A stretch of 64,000 bases of DNA, from assembly GCF_001886715.1 (NCBI RefSeq), contig NZ_CP018082.1, forward strand, positions 3,844,001 to 3,908,000, in the 5' to 3' direction. The notes below the pieces were generated by a model. The model had not been told where the DNA came from, did not search any database, and saw only the letters and a list, made by a program, of their open reading frames with translations. Position numbers and translations under genes: made by a program. The stretch's first letter is position 1, and every line of letters begins with the position of its first letter. Positions 33,164-41,916 of this stretch are shown here, piece after piece. The DNA comes from Nocardia mangyaensis. Lineage in GTDB: Bacteria > Actinomycetota > Actinomycetes > Mycobacteriales > Mycobacteriaceae.

Positions 33164-35791
33164 ATGGCGTATGTGCTCAACTTCGGGGATGTTGATCGGA
33201 CACAGGTCGCGATCGTGGGCGGCAAGGGCGCGAACCTCGGTGAGCTGTCGCGCGTCGACGGTCTCGAGGTGCCGGACGGCTTCTGCGTGACGACCGACGC
33301 CTACGCGCGGACGCTGGCCGGCGCCCCGTCGATCGACGACCGGCTCGACGAACTCGCTCGCCTCGAGCCGGACGATCGATCAGCGATCGCCGAGCTGAGC
33401 GCGCAGATCCGGCGCACGGTCGAAGAACTCGCCATGCCCGACGACGTGGTGGCCGAGATCATCGACGCGCACACCCGACTCGGTGTCGACGGCGCCTACG
33501 CCGTGCGATCCAGCGCCACGGCCGAGGATCTACCCACCGCGTCCTTCGCGGGTCAGCAGGACACCTTTCTCAACGTCGCCGGCTCCGCGGCGATCCTCGA
33601 GCACGTCCGTCGATGTTGGGGCTCGCTGTTCACCGAGCGCGCGGTCACCTACCGTCTGCGACATGGGTTCGGCCACCGGGCGATTCGGATGGCGGTGGTC
33701 GTGCAGCGGATGGTGTTCCCGCGCGCCGCGGGCATCCTGGTCACCGCCGACCCCGTCACCTCCGACCGAACGGTGGTGTCCATCGACGCGGGCTTCGGCC
33801 TCGGCGAGGCCCTCGTTTCCGGCCTCGTGAACGCCGATGTGTACCAGGTGCGCGACGGCGTGATCACCAGTTCGTCGATCGCCACCAAGAAGCTCGCCAT
33901 CGAGCCGGCGCCGACCGGCGGAACGCGGGTGTGCGAGATCGCCGGGGACCGCCGCGAGCAGCCGGTACTGACCGCGGCCGAGGTGCTCCGGCTGGCCCGA
34001 GCGGGCCGCCGCATCGAGGCACATTTCCGCAGCCCGCAGGACATCGAATGGTGCCTCGACGGCGACGACATCCACATCGTGCAGAGCAGGCCGATCACCA
34101 CGCTGTTCCCGATTCCGGTCGCCGCCGACGAGCAGAACCGCGTGTACGTGTCGGTCGGCCATCAGCAGATGATGACCGACGCGATGAAACCGCTGGGTAT
34201 CTCGCTGTGGCAGTTGACGAGTAGCGCGCCCATGCGGGACGCGGGCGGGCGCCTGTTCGTCGACGTCACCCCGGCGCTGTCCTCGCCGACGACCAGCGCC
34301 GGGCTCATCGATGCGCTGGGCAGATCCGATCCGCTCATCGGGGACGCGCTGCAGACCGTCATCGACCGCGGCGACTTCGTTCGCCCAGTGCCGCAGGCGG
34401 AGTCCGCTGACACACCGACCGCGCGGCAGGGGGGCGCACCCGCGCCGATCGAGACCGATCCCGGCATCGTCACCGAGCTCATCGCCGACAGCGAGGCCTC
34501 CCTCGCGGCCTTGAAACGAGACATCCGCGCCCAATCCGGACCGGCCCTGATCGATTTCCTGCGCGCCGACATCCAGGAGCTGCGCCGGGTCCTGTTCGCG
34601 CCACGGAGTCTGCGGGTGATCACGGCCGGAATGGATGCCGCGCAGTGGCTCAACACGCAGCTGTGGGAATGGTTGGGTGAGCGCAACGCCGCCGACGCGC
34701 TCACCCAGTCGGTGCCGGGAAACGTGACCTCGGAGATGGGTCTGGCACTGCTGGACGTCGCCGACGCCCTCCGCCCGCACCCAGCGGTGGTGGCCGCTCT
34801 GCGGCAGGTCGAGCAGTCGGGGACGACAGGGTCCGATTTCCTGGGCGAGCTGACCGCATACCCAGGAGGCGACGAGGCACGGGCCGCGATCGAGGACTTT
34901 CTCGACACCTACGGCATGCGCTGTGTCGGCGAAATCGACATCACCCGGCCACGCTGGAGCGAAAGCCCCGCCACCCTCGTGCCGATGATCCTGGGCAATA
35001 TCGAGAACTTCGAGCCCGGCGCCGGGAGGCAGCGATTCGCGGACGGCCTCCGCGGTGCCGAGGAAGCCGGACGTCAACTCCTGCAACGGCTACGCGCCCT
35101 GCCGGACGGGGAACGCAAGGCCGAGGAGACCGCCGCGATGATCGACCGGGTCCGGACGTTCTCGGGGTATCGGGAGTATCCGAAGTACGCCATGGTGAGC
35201 CGCTATTTCGTCTACAAGCAGGCCCTGTCTGCCGAGGCCGCGCGGCTGGTCGAGGCCGGGGTCCTGCGCGATCCCGAGGACATCTTCTACCTCCGGTTCG
35301 ACGAACTCGACGAGGTCGTCCGCACACAACGGGCGGACGCGCAGCTCATCGACGAGCGCGAGGAAGCGTTCCGCACGTACCGAACGATGTCCGCGCCGCG
35401 GGTGCTCACCTCCGACGGGGAGGCCGTCACCGGCGCGTATCGACGCGAGGACCTGCCCGCGGGTGCGTTGCCCGGGATGGCCGTGTCGGCCGGGATCATC
35501 GAGGGGCGCGCTCGCGTGGTCGCCGATATCGCGAAAGCCGATCTCGCGGCGGGCGACATCCTGGTCACCGCCTACACCGATCCGAGCTGGACCCCGCTCT
35601 TCGTCGCGATCGCGGGATTGGTGACCGAGGTCGGCGGTCTGATGACACACGGCGCGGTCATCGCTCGCGAATACGGTCTGCCCGCCGTCGTGGGTGTCGA
35701 GCACGCCACCGACCTGATCCGCGACGGGCAGCGTATCCGGGTCAACGGCACGGACGGATACGTTGAAATCCTCGCGCAGCCCGACGACTAG
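33164..35791 (+). CDS. rph: Rifampin phosphotransferase
   Basis: An 875-residue three-domain dikinase that inactivates rifamycins by moving the beta-phosphate of ATP to the C21 hydroxyl. Residues 1 to about 315 are the PEP-synthase-type ATP-binding domain (VGGKGANLGELSRV; YAVRSSATAEDLPTASFAGQ; DIEWCLDG). Residues about 325-755 form the rifamycin-binding region. Residues from about 770 form the swivelling phosphohistidine domain with GGLMTHGAVIAREYG, its catalytic His near residue 829. Length and order match known Rph (about 870 residues) rather than PEP synthase. ATG 33164 follows GAGGAG. The gene is alone, with no neighbour of related function. I did not find an obvious rifamycin-associated promoter element in the 200 bases upstream. 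Confidence 0.88.
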   Translation: MAYVLNFGDVDRTQVAIVGGKGANLGELSRVDGLEVPDGFCVTTDAYARTLAGAPSIDDRLDELARLEPDDRSAIAELSAQIRRTVEELAMPDDVVAEIIDAHTRLGVDGAYAVRSSATAEDLPTASFAGQQDTFLNVAGSAAILEHVRRCWGSLFTERAVTYRLRHGFGHRAIRMAVVVQRMVFPRAAGILVTADPVTSDRTVVSIDAGFGLGEALVSGLVNADVYQVRDGVITSSSIATKKLAIEPAPTGGTRVCEIAGDRREQPVLTAAEVLRLARAGRRIEAHFRSPQDIEWCLDGDDIHIVQSRPITTLFPIPVAADEQNRVYVSVGHQQMMTDAMKPLGISLWQLTSSAPMRDAGGRLFVDVTPALSSPTTSAGLIDALGRSDPLIGDALQTVIDRGDFVRPVPQAESADTPTARQGGAPAPIETDPGIVTELIADSEASLAALKRDIRAQSGPALIDFLRADIQELRRVLFAPRSLRVITAGMDAAQWLNTQLWEWLGERNAADALTQSVPGNVTSEMGLALLDVADALRPHPAVVAALRQVEQSGTTGSDFLGELTAYPGGDEARAAIEDFLDTYGMRCVGEIDITRPRWSESPATLVPMILGNIENFEPGAGRQRFADGLRGAEEAGRQLLQRLRALPDGERKAEETAAMIDRVRTFSGYREYPKYAMVSRYFVYKQALSAEAARLVEAGVLRDPEDIFYLRFDELDEVVRTQRADAQLIDEREEAFRTYRTMSAPRVLTSDGEAVTGAYRREDLPAGALPGMAVSAGIIEGRARVVADIAKADLAAGDILVTAYTDPSWTPLFVAIAGLVTEVGGLMTHGAVIAREYGLPAVVGVEHATDLIRDGQRIRVNGTDGYVEILAQPDD

Positions 35792-35799
35792 GGCATTGC

Positions 35800-36085
35800 T
35801 CAGGACAGCAGCGGCAGGACGATGATCGTCGCGTCGGGGACGGGCGCGCCTTCGGTCAGGAACCGGAACACCACAAGTTCCGGGCCGAGGGTGGCACCGG
35901 GGAGTCGGCGACGTCGGCGCGGATCTCCCCCGCGGCGGCCGCCGCGCTCAGCATCGTCCGCAGTTCGGCGGCCCGCGGGTCGAAAATCGACTCGTGTAAA
36001 GCCACCATCAGCGCGGGACGACGATGGGTCTCGCTGAGAACGGCGCGCAGAATGCTGCCGAACGAACCGGCGAGGCCGGCCCGTC
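35800..36085 (-). pseudogene. TetR-family regulator remnant, C-terminal part with frameshift
   Basis: Reads SFGSILRAVLSETHRRPALM, then VALHESIFDPRAAELRTMLS and GEIRADV in one frame, and after a shift LVVFRFLTEGAPVPDATIIV ending LPLLS and a stop at 35800: the C-terminal ligand/dimerisation half of a TetR protein. The DNA-binding half is missing; upstream it is fused to an unrelated membrane-protein fragment. Confidence 0.55.
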
Positions 36086-36358
36086 GGAGCCCTGTTCGGC
36101 GGCCACCACGGTCTCGCGCATCGCCGCGGAGAGAACGAAGATGCCCAGATACAGCTGGCCGAGCGTGAGGACGAACCTCAGGCCCACCCACCAGTAGTGC
36201 AGGTAGCCCCATGCGGTGACCGCCGCCAGGATCAGTCCGGTGAAGGCGGAGGTGTTGGCCGAGTACACCAGCACGGTCTGGTCGAGCAGTTCGGCGGTGG
36301 CCGCGGCTGCTGTTTTGCGATCCCCCGCCGGGGAGAACGCGCTGACCAGCAGCAACAC
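36086..36358 (-). pseudogene. Membrane-protein remnant (multi-helix, DUF2269-like)
   Basis: About 90 residues from ATG 36358 (MLLLVSAFSPAGDRK) with three hydrophobic stretches (TGLILAAVTAWGYLHYWWVG; TLGQLYLGIFVLSAAM) before the sequence passes abruptly into TetR-like DNA. The beginning and end of a normal four-helix protein of this type are missing. Family assignment is tentative. Confidence 0.4.
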
Positions 36359-36364
36359 CGTCTC

Positions 36365-36469
36365 TCAATGGTGGAATACTCGAGGCCGCACGCACATCAG
36401 GGCAATCCCTGATTCCGGCCACCGGCTCGTCTCGTGGGCGTGCGGGACAACGCCGACTCCGATGGTCAT
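36365..36469 (-). pseudogene. Short coupled ORF, possible truncated F420-type monooxygenase
   Basis: A 34-codon frame whose ATG overlaps the stop of the flavoprotein gene (ATGA). It begins MTIGVGVVPHAHETSRW, similar in style to the first strand of luciferase-like F420 oxidoreductases, and stops after CVRPRVFHH. Start coupling suggests a once longer second gene of an operon, now truncated. Low certainty. Confidence 0.3.
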
Positions 36470-38058
36470 GGTTTGGCACCGTAGGTGCCCGCGCGGCGCC
36501 CGGAGAACACGCAATCGGCCAGCGACAGTCCACTGACATAGGAGTTCGAGCAGACACCGACCGCCGCGCGGCCCGCCGCGAAGAGACCGGGGACCACCCC
36601 ACCGGCCTCGGCGCGGACAGCGCCGGTGTCCTCGTCCACCAGCAGGCCGCCGAGGGTGAGCATCGGCATCGGGTAGGTGAGCCTGGCCGAGAACGAGATG
36701 TCGAGCAGGGCGAAAGGCCCCGTGCGAAGCGGGCGACGGATGTCGTCGGGCTTGCCCTGCGGATCCGGGGTGCCGTGCTCGATGGCCTGGTTGTGCGCGT
36801 CGAGGGTGGCGCGCAGAGCGACCGGGTCGATACCGGCACGGGTGGCGACCTCCTCGACAGTCCGGCCGGCGACGCGACCGAACCGCAGCAGTCGCTCGGT
36901 CTGCATGCGCTGGAACCACACCGACTGCGTGCCGATCTGCCGGCGGGCCTCGGCTTCCACTGTCGCGTCCACGAGCAGCCAGGCCCGGTGGCCGGGGCTG
37001 GCGGCGATCGCCGCGCCCAGCGCCGCGCCGTAGCGGGATTCGTCGATCAGGCGCTCACCGCGCACATTCACGGCGATCGACCCGAACAGCGCACTGGGCG
37101 GTGCGATGAAACGCCAGGTCGACATCGCGTCCATCTTGCCGCTGGCCGCGCCGATGTCGCGCGCCATGGTGATGCCGCTGCCGTCGTCGCCCGCGGTGCC
37201 CAGCGGCAGCCCCTGCGACCACGGGTACGCGGGGGCGTGCCGGGCGACCATCTGCTGATTGGCGATGAACCCGCCCGTGGTGAGCACCACCCCGGACTTC
37301 GCTCGAATCCGCACCGTCACACCGTGTGTGCGTTCGATGCGGTCGAGCAGCAGCTGCATCGCCCGCCGTAGGCCCGGGTGGTAAACACCCGGTTTCGCGG
37401 AGATGCGGGCGAGCGCGGCGAACCGGCGGCGAACCGCGGCGGACGCGTGCGCGATCGAGACGGCCTCGATGCCGGTCACCCACCCGTCCTCGACCACGAG
37501 ACGCTCTGCCCTGGTGCCGGTTCGGACACGGACACCGTGTTCGGCCGCGGACGCGGCCAGCGGCCCGAACAGCGCCTTGCCGGACACGCCAGGACCGTGT
37601 GTGCGATGACCGCGCTGGCGCGGCCGCGCGAGATCCCGGTACCCGCCGGAGTTCTCACTGCCGGAGTGATAGAGGTAGTAGTCGTCGGTCGGATAGGACG
37701 TCTTGTAGGGGCACACCGACGGCTCGAACGGCACACCGTGCGCGCACAGCCAGTCGATCATCGCCGGGGATTCCTCGCAGAATCGGCGCAGCGTCTGCTC
37801 GCTCACCGCGTCGCCGACCTCCGCGCGCAGGTAGGCGAGCATGTTCTCGGCGTCGTCGTCGATGCCCGCCGCGCGCTGCACCGCGGTCCCACCGCCCGCG
37901 TACACGATGCCGCCGGACAGTGCCGTCGCGCCGCCGCCGAGATAGCGGTCGATGGCGAGGACGTCGGCACCGGTTTCGCGCGCCGCCAGCGCCGCGGCCA
38001 CCCCCGCGCCGCCGTACCCGACCACCACGACATCGGCTGAACTGTCCCAGGCCCGCAC
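36466..38058 (-). CDS. FAD-binding dehydrogenase, KstD/fumarate-reductase type
   Basis: A 530-residue flavoprotein. The N-terminal FAD fold is DVVVVGYGGAGVAAALAARE with LGGGATALSGGIVYAGGG, typical of ketosteroid delta-1-dehydrogenase and flavocytochrome-c relatives. Further signatures are GVVLTTGGFIAN (near residue 270) and, at the end, LTLGGLLVDEDTGAV and GLFAAGRAAVGVCSNSYVSG. It oxidises or reduces a C-C bond of a cyclic or steroid-like substrate. GTG 38058 is preceded by GGAAGG; a GTG three codons earlier is possible. The substrate is not fixed by sequence. Its downstream neighbours are gene fragments, so an operon partner may have been lost. Confidence 0.82.
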   Translation of the reverse strand: MRAWDSSADVVVVGYGGAGVAAALAARETGADVLAIDRYLGGGATALSGGIVYAGGGTAVQRAAGIDDDAENMLAYLRAEVGDAVSEQTLRRFCEESPAMIDWLCAHGVPFEPSVCPYKTSYPTDDYYLYHSGSENSGGYRDLARPRQRGHRTHGPGVSGKALFGPLAASAAEHGVRVRTGTRAERLVVEDGWVTGIEAVSIAHASAAVRRRFAALARISAKPGVYHPGLRRAMQLLLDRIERTHGVTVRIRAKSGVVLTTGGFIANQQMVARHAPAYPWSQGLPLGTAGDDGSGITMARDIGAASGKMDAMSTWRFIAPPSALFGSIAVNVRGERLIDESRYGAALGAAIAASPGHRAWLLVDATVEAEARRQIGTQSVWFQRMQTERLLRFGRVAGRTVEEVATRAGIDPVALRATLDAHNQAIEHGTPDPQGKPDDIRRPLRTGPFALLDISFSARLTYPMPMLTLGGLLVDEDTGAVRAEAGGVVPGLFAAGRAAVGVCSNSYVSGLSLADCVFSGRRAGTYGAKP

Positions 38059-38189
38059 TCTGACCACCTTCCGGGCGGATGTACCACCGGCATCGTCGCC
38101 GATCGCCCGACTATAACGTGTTCTAGAAATAGCCGCGATCGGCGTGCTGGTGGGCCCCGAGGAGGTTCGGCCGGGTCATCGTCATCCGG

Positions 38190-38531
38190 TCAACCGAGCA
38201 GTTGCGCCTTGGCGGCGGCGAACTCGGCGTCCGAGAGCGCGCCCGAGCTGTGCAGCTGACTCAGCGTCGCCAGTTTGGACACCATGTCCTCCGGTTCGGG
38301 CGAGGCCGGTGGCGCCGACGGCATCGGCGCCTGCGCGGCATAAGTGGGTGCGGCGGGCTGTTGCGCGTAGGCCTGCTCCTGCTCGGCGTAGGCCTGCTGC
38401 TCGGCGCCCCGGCGACGAGCGCGATTGTTGACCGCATTGGAAGTCGCGGTCGCGGTTCCCGCAACGACCGCGGTCCGCGCGACGGTACCCAGCAGGCCCG
38501 GCCGCCCGATGCGGCCTCTGCGCAGTGGCAT
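38190..38531 (-). CDS. SHOCT-domain protein
   Basis: A 113-residue protein: an N-terminal basic segment and a hydrophobic stretch (LLGTVARTAVVAGTATATSN), a low-complexity linker rich in Ala, Gln, Tyr and Pro, and a C-terminal SHOCT motif (KLATLSQLHSSGALSDAEFA ending KAQLLG). SHOCT motifs are thought to aid oligomerisation. GGAGCAG lies six bases before ATG 38531. Function unknown. It lies 15 bases upstream of, or downstream from, the DUF6325 gene on the same strand and may be co-transcribed with it. Confidence 0.85.
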   Translation of the reverse strand: MPLRRGRIGRPGLLGTVARTAVVAGTATATSNAVNNRARRRGAEQQAYAEQEQAYAQQPAAPTYAAQAPMPSAPPASPEPEDMVSKLATLSQLHSSGALSDAEFAAAKAQLLG

Positions 38532-38546
38532 GATCTGCTCCTTTGC

Positions 38547-38978
38547 CTAGGTGGTCGACGCGGCGGCCACCGCGGCGTCTACTGCGTCGCGCGGCACCTG
38601 GACGTGCAGTGCTACTTCCCCGTCGGCGACTCGGACGGCGTCGGCGAGTTGCTTGGCCCAGGTCTCCTCGAAGGCCAGGACCACCGCAGTGGAGTTCGGC
38701 TCCATCGACGCCCGCACGATGTCGAGGTCGGCGTCGGCGACCAGATCGAGGTCCGCGGCGGTCAGCCCGGACACGCCCAGCTCCTCGATGTCGTCGTCGA
38801 CTTCGAATTCGGCGATGGTGCCGGATTCGTCCATGGACAGCACGATCAGATCCAGCACGGTCACCGTGCCGCGCTCGACGATCTCCGCCAGTGCCCGGGT
38901 GACCGCGGTGTCGACGCGCGTGCCGGGAAAGGTCAGCACGATCAGCTCGACGGGTCCCAGTGCCGATGATGTCCGCAT
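38547..38978 (-). CDS. DUF6325-family protein
   Basis: A 143-residue acidic protein beginning MRTSSALGPVELIVLTFPGT, with DLIVLSMDESGTIAEFE and VVLAFEETWAKQLADAVR. Actinobacterial DUF6325 proteins are commonly found next to SHOCT proteins, as here (15-bp gap), which implies a shared but unknown role, perhaps stress-related at the membrane. ATG 38978 is chosen because family members start there; the frame stays open upstream to 39083. Confidence 0.75.
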   Translation of the reverse strand: MRTSSALGPVELIVLTFPGTRVDTAVTRALAEIVERGTVTVLDLIVLSMDESGTIAEFEVDDDIEELGVSGLTAADLDLVADADLDIVRASMEPNSTAVVLAFEETWAKQLADAVRVADGEVALHVQVPRDAVDAAVAAASTT

Positions 38979-39039
38979 GCCCCGAGTGTCCACGCCGGAC
39001 GCCGGGCCCGCGTCACCCGAATCGGGTGAGATCCGTGGA

Positions 39040-39333
39040 TCACCGCCCCGTCGCGGCCTCGTACCGGGCGGTCCCCGGTGCACACGGATTCGACAGCGAC
39101 GACATCGTCGCCAGATCGCAGATGCCGCTGGTCAGGATCTGGAACGGGGCAACGCCGAGTAGCACGGCGAGGCCGATGATGTCGGCGTGCCCGGCGAACA
39201 CCCCGCCCGAGTGGGTCGCCGCCGATCCGGCGCCGAGGGCTGACGAGCCGGTGTCGGCCGTGGCGGTCGACGCGGTGCCGACGAAACATGCCACCGCCAC
39301 CGAGGCGGCGAGGAGATGGCCGGTGATACGCAC
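39040..39333 (-). CDS. Small secreted protein of unknown function
   Basis: A 97-residue protein with a signal peptide (VRITGHLLAASVAVACFVG, cleavage probably after TASTATA), then a Gly/Ala-rich segment (GSSALGAGSAATHSGGVFAG), a hydrophobic stretch IIGLAVLLGVAPFQILTSG and two Cys (GICDL and SNPCAP) that may form a disulphide. GTG 39333 follows GAGGA. Small secreted proteins with this layout are common in Nocardia; no function known. An inverted repeat touches the ribosome site. Confidence 0.65.
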   Translation of the reverse strand: MRITGHLLAASVAVACFVGTASTATADTGSSALGAGSAATHSGGVFAGHADIIGLAVLLGVAPFQILTSGICDLATMSSLSNPCAPGTARYEAATGR

Positions 39334-39632
39334 TGTCACATCCTCATTCTCTAGAATGAATAGCAACTTAGCAGAGCGCTGACGGCATGCACGTGCTTTC
39401 CGGACATGCATGGCCTTGCGGCCCGGCCCCCGCTGGGCAGGATACTTTCGCTCTTTTAGAGCTGAAGAATGGCGAGAATTTGGGACTTTCGCCGTCCGCA
39501 TCCGTCATGCGAGATTGACGCAGCCGGCGGATCGAAGCAGCCTACGTAGGCCGAAATAACAAGTCACATCTTCTAGATCGGCACGTGCTCCGCACGGTCG
39601 CCTCGGCTGCGCGGCGGCGCTACCGTGCCGGT
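39334..39632. other. Promoter region between divergent small secreted protein and GNAT genes
   Basis: About 300 relatively AT-rich bases with no gene. It holds the dyad TCATTCT-CT-AGAATGA at 39344-39359 and presumably promoters for both divergent genes. Confidence 0.5.
39344..39359. promoter_or_regulatory. Inverted repeat overlapping the ribosome site of the secreted-protein gene
   Basis: Seven-base arms TCATTCT and AGAATGA with a two-base centre. The arm nearest the gene overlaps the GAGGA ribosome site, 11 bases from the GTG start. A protein bound here, or a hairpin in the mRNA, would block translation or transcription. Confidence 0.35.
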
Positions 39633-40109
39633 ATGGACATCGAACCGCTGTCGATCGGCAGGATCGGTGAGGTCATCGATCTGGTGAGTACCGGGGCGCC
39701 GTACCTGACTGCGCGGACCTGGTCGGACTACTGGGCGTATGCGACGTTGTTCTCCTCGACCTGCCCGCTGGCCGTCGACGGTGCTCGGGTGGTGGGTTCG
39801 GTGGTCGCGTTTCGCAGTCAGGACCAACCCGGTGACATCTATGTGCAGGATGTCGTCACCGATCCCGGGCACCGACGTCAGGGCATCACCCGGGCACTGC
39901 TCGATACCGTGGCCGGGCGGGGGCGCGAGTGGGGGTGCCGGCGGCTGTATCTGACGTCGGAACCGGGTAATCGGACCGCGCACGCGGCCTGGACGGCGCT
40001 CGGGTTCACCAATGTGGTCGGCGATCGATCCTTCGGGGACATCTCGGCGGTCACCGATTACAAGGGACCCGGTCGCACACGAGCCGTCTACGAGCTCTCG
40101 CTGTCCTGA
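39633..40109 (+). CDS. GNAT-family N-acetyltransferase
   Basis: A 158-residue GCN5-type acetyltransferase. The acetyl-CoA loop is VVTDPGHRRQGITRALLD (residues about 75-92, motif A RRQGIT), and motif B follows as LYLTSEPGNRTAHAAWTALG. Start ATG 39633 (MDIEPLSIG) is the family-like start; no strong ribosome site. Substrate unknown. Confidence 0.82.
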   Translation: MDIEPLSIGRIGEVIDLVSTGAPYLTARTWSDYWAYATLFSSTCPLAVDGARVVGSVVAFRSQDQPGDIYVQDVVTDPGHRRQGITRALLDTVAGRGREWGCRRLYLTSEPGNRTAHAAWTALGFTNVVGDRSFGDISAVTDYKGPGRTRAVYELSLS

Positions 40110-40197
40110 ACACCCCACCATCGCCGTCCGAACCCGGCGCCGGGACTTTTCCGACGCGTTGGCACGTCTCGGCCGACCAGGCTCGTAGGCTTGCCCC

Positions 40198-41889
40198 ATG
40201 GCACCCGACAGCGATCAGCCGTTCGACATCAAGCCGCGCTCCCGCGACGTCACCGACGGGCTGGAGAAAACCGCCGCTCGCGGCATGCTGCGCGCGGTCG
40301 GCATGGGCGACGAGGACTGGGTCAAGCCGCAGATCGGTGTCGCGTCGAGCTGGAACGAGATCACCCCCTGCAATCTCTCGCTCGACCGCCTCGCCAAGGC
40401 GGTCAAGGAGGGCGTGCACGCGGGAGGTGGCTATCCGCTCGAATTCGGCACGATCTCGGTGTCCGACGGGATCTCGATGGGCCACGAGGGAATGCATTTC
40501 TCGCTGGTCAGCCGGGAGATCATCGCCGATTCCGTGGAAACCGTGATGATGGCCGAACGCCTCGACGGATCGGTGCTGCTCGCGGGGTGCGACAAGAGCC
40601 TGCCGGGCATGCTGATGGCCGCGGCACGCCTGGACCTGGCAAGTGTGTTCCTCTACGCGGGTTCGACACTGCCGGGCAATGTCGACGGCAAGGACGTCAC
40701 GATCATCGACGCGTTCGAGGCCGTCGGCGCCTGCATCAAGGGACTGATCACCCGCGAGGAGGTCGACCGCATCGAGCGGGCGATCTGTCCGGGCGAGGGC
40801 GCGTGTGGCGGGATGTACACGGCCAACACCATGGCCTCGGCCGCCGAGGCGCTCGGGATGAGCCTGCCCGGCTCGGCCGCCCCGCCCGCACCCGACCGCC
40901 GCCGGGACGAGTACGCCCGCAGGTCCGGGGAAGCCGTCGTCGAATTGCTGCGCCGGGGAATCACCGCGCGCGACATCATGACCCTGGAGGCGTTCGAAAA
41001 CGCCATCACGGTGGTCATGGCGTTGGGCGGGTCGACCAATGCCGTGCTCCACCTGCTCGCCATCGCCAGGGAGGCCGGAGTCGCGCTCACCCTCGCCGAC
41101 TTCAACCGGGTCGGTGACAAGGTGCCGCACCTGGCCGACCTCAAGCCGTTCGGCCGCTACGTCATGAACGACGTCGACCGGGTAGGCGGCATCCCCGTCG
41201 TGATGAAGGCCCTGCTCGACGCGGGTCTGCTGCACGGCGACGTCATGACCGTCACCGGCGCGACCATGGCCGAGAACCTGGCCGAGATCGAACTCGGCCT
41301 CGACGGCGATGTCATCCGGACACTTGATCGGCCGATCCACAAGTCGGGCGGGCTCACCATCCTGCACGGCACGCTCGCCCCCGAAGGCGCCGTGGTGAAG
41401 AGCGCCGGGTTCGACTCCGATGTCTTCCGTGGGACGGCACGGGTCTTCGACGGCGAGCGTGGGGCGATGGACGCCCTCGAGAACGGCACGATCGTGGCCG
41501 GTGACGTCGTCGTCATCCGCAACGAGGGCCCCAAGGGCGGCCCCGGCATGCGCGAGATGCTCGCCATCACCGGCGCGATCAAAGGTGCGGGACTCGGCAA
41601 GGACGTCCTGCTCCTCACCGACGGCCGATTCTCTGGCGGCACCACCGGTTTGTGCGTGGGCCATGTCGCGCCCGAGGCCGTGGACGGCGGTCCCATCGCC
41701 TTCGTCGCCGACGGGGATCCGATCACCCTCGACGTCGCCAACCGCCGCCTCGACGTCGAGATCGATGCCGACGAGCTCGCCGCGCGCAAGGTCGGCTGGG
41801 AGCCGCTGCCACCCAAGTACACCTCGGGCGTGCTGGCCAAGTACCGCAAGCTCGTCAGCTCGGCCGCGCACGGCGCCGTCACCAGCTGA
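40198..41889 (+). CDS. ilvD: Dihydroxy-acid dehydratase
   Basis: A 563-residue iron-sulfur enzyme that dehydrates 2,3-dihydroxyisovalerate and 2,3-dihydroxy-3-methylvalerate in valine, leucine and isoleucine synthesis. Cluster-ligand and active-site segments are intact: [67 protein letters not shown] and [11 protein letters not shown]. Length is normal. ATG 40198. It is separate from other ilv genes here and convergent with the flavin monooxygenase. Confidence 0.96.
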   Translation: MAPDSDQPFDIKPRSRDVTDGLEKTAARGMLRAVGMGDEDWVKPQIGVASSWNEITPCNLSLDRLAKAVKEGVHAGGGYPLEFGTISVSDGISMGHEGMHFSLVSREIIADSVETVMMAERLDGSVLLAGCDKSLPGMLMAAARLDLASVFLYAGSTLPGNVDGKDVTIIDAFEAVGACIKGLITREEVDRIERAICPGEGACGGMYTANTMASAAEALGMSLPGSAAPPAPDRRRDEYARRSGEAVVELLRRGITARDIMTLEAFENAITVVMALGGSTNAVLHLLAIAREAGVALTLADFNRVGDKVPHLADLKPFGRYVMNDVDRVGGIPVVMKALLDAGLLHGDVMTVTGATMAENLAEIELGLDGDVIRTLDRPIHKSGGLTILHGTLAPEGAVVKSAGFDSDVFRGTARVFDGERGAMDALENGTIVAGDVVVIRNEGPKGGPGMREMLAITGAIKGAGLGKDVLLLTDGRFSGGTTGLCVGHVAPEAVDGGPIAFVADGDPITLDVANRRLDVEIDADELAARKVGWEPLPPKYTSGVLAKYRKLVSSAAHGAVTS

Positions 41890-41916
41890 CCGGCCCGGTA
41901 CCGGTTGACCGACCCG

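Noticed and set aside
35856..36839. A 327-codon minus-strand gene
   Set aside because: It mixes an out-of-frame part of the flavoprotein with gene fragments; only short pieces resemble TetR sequence.
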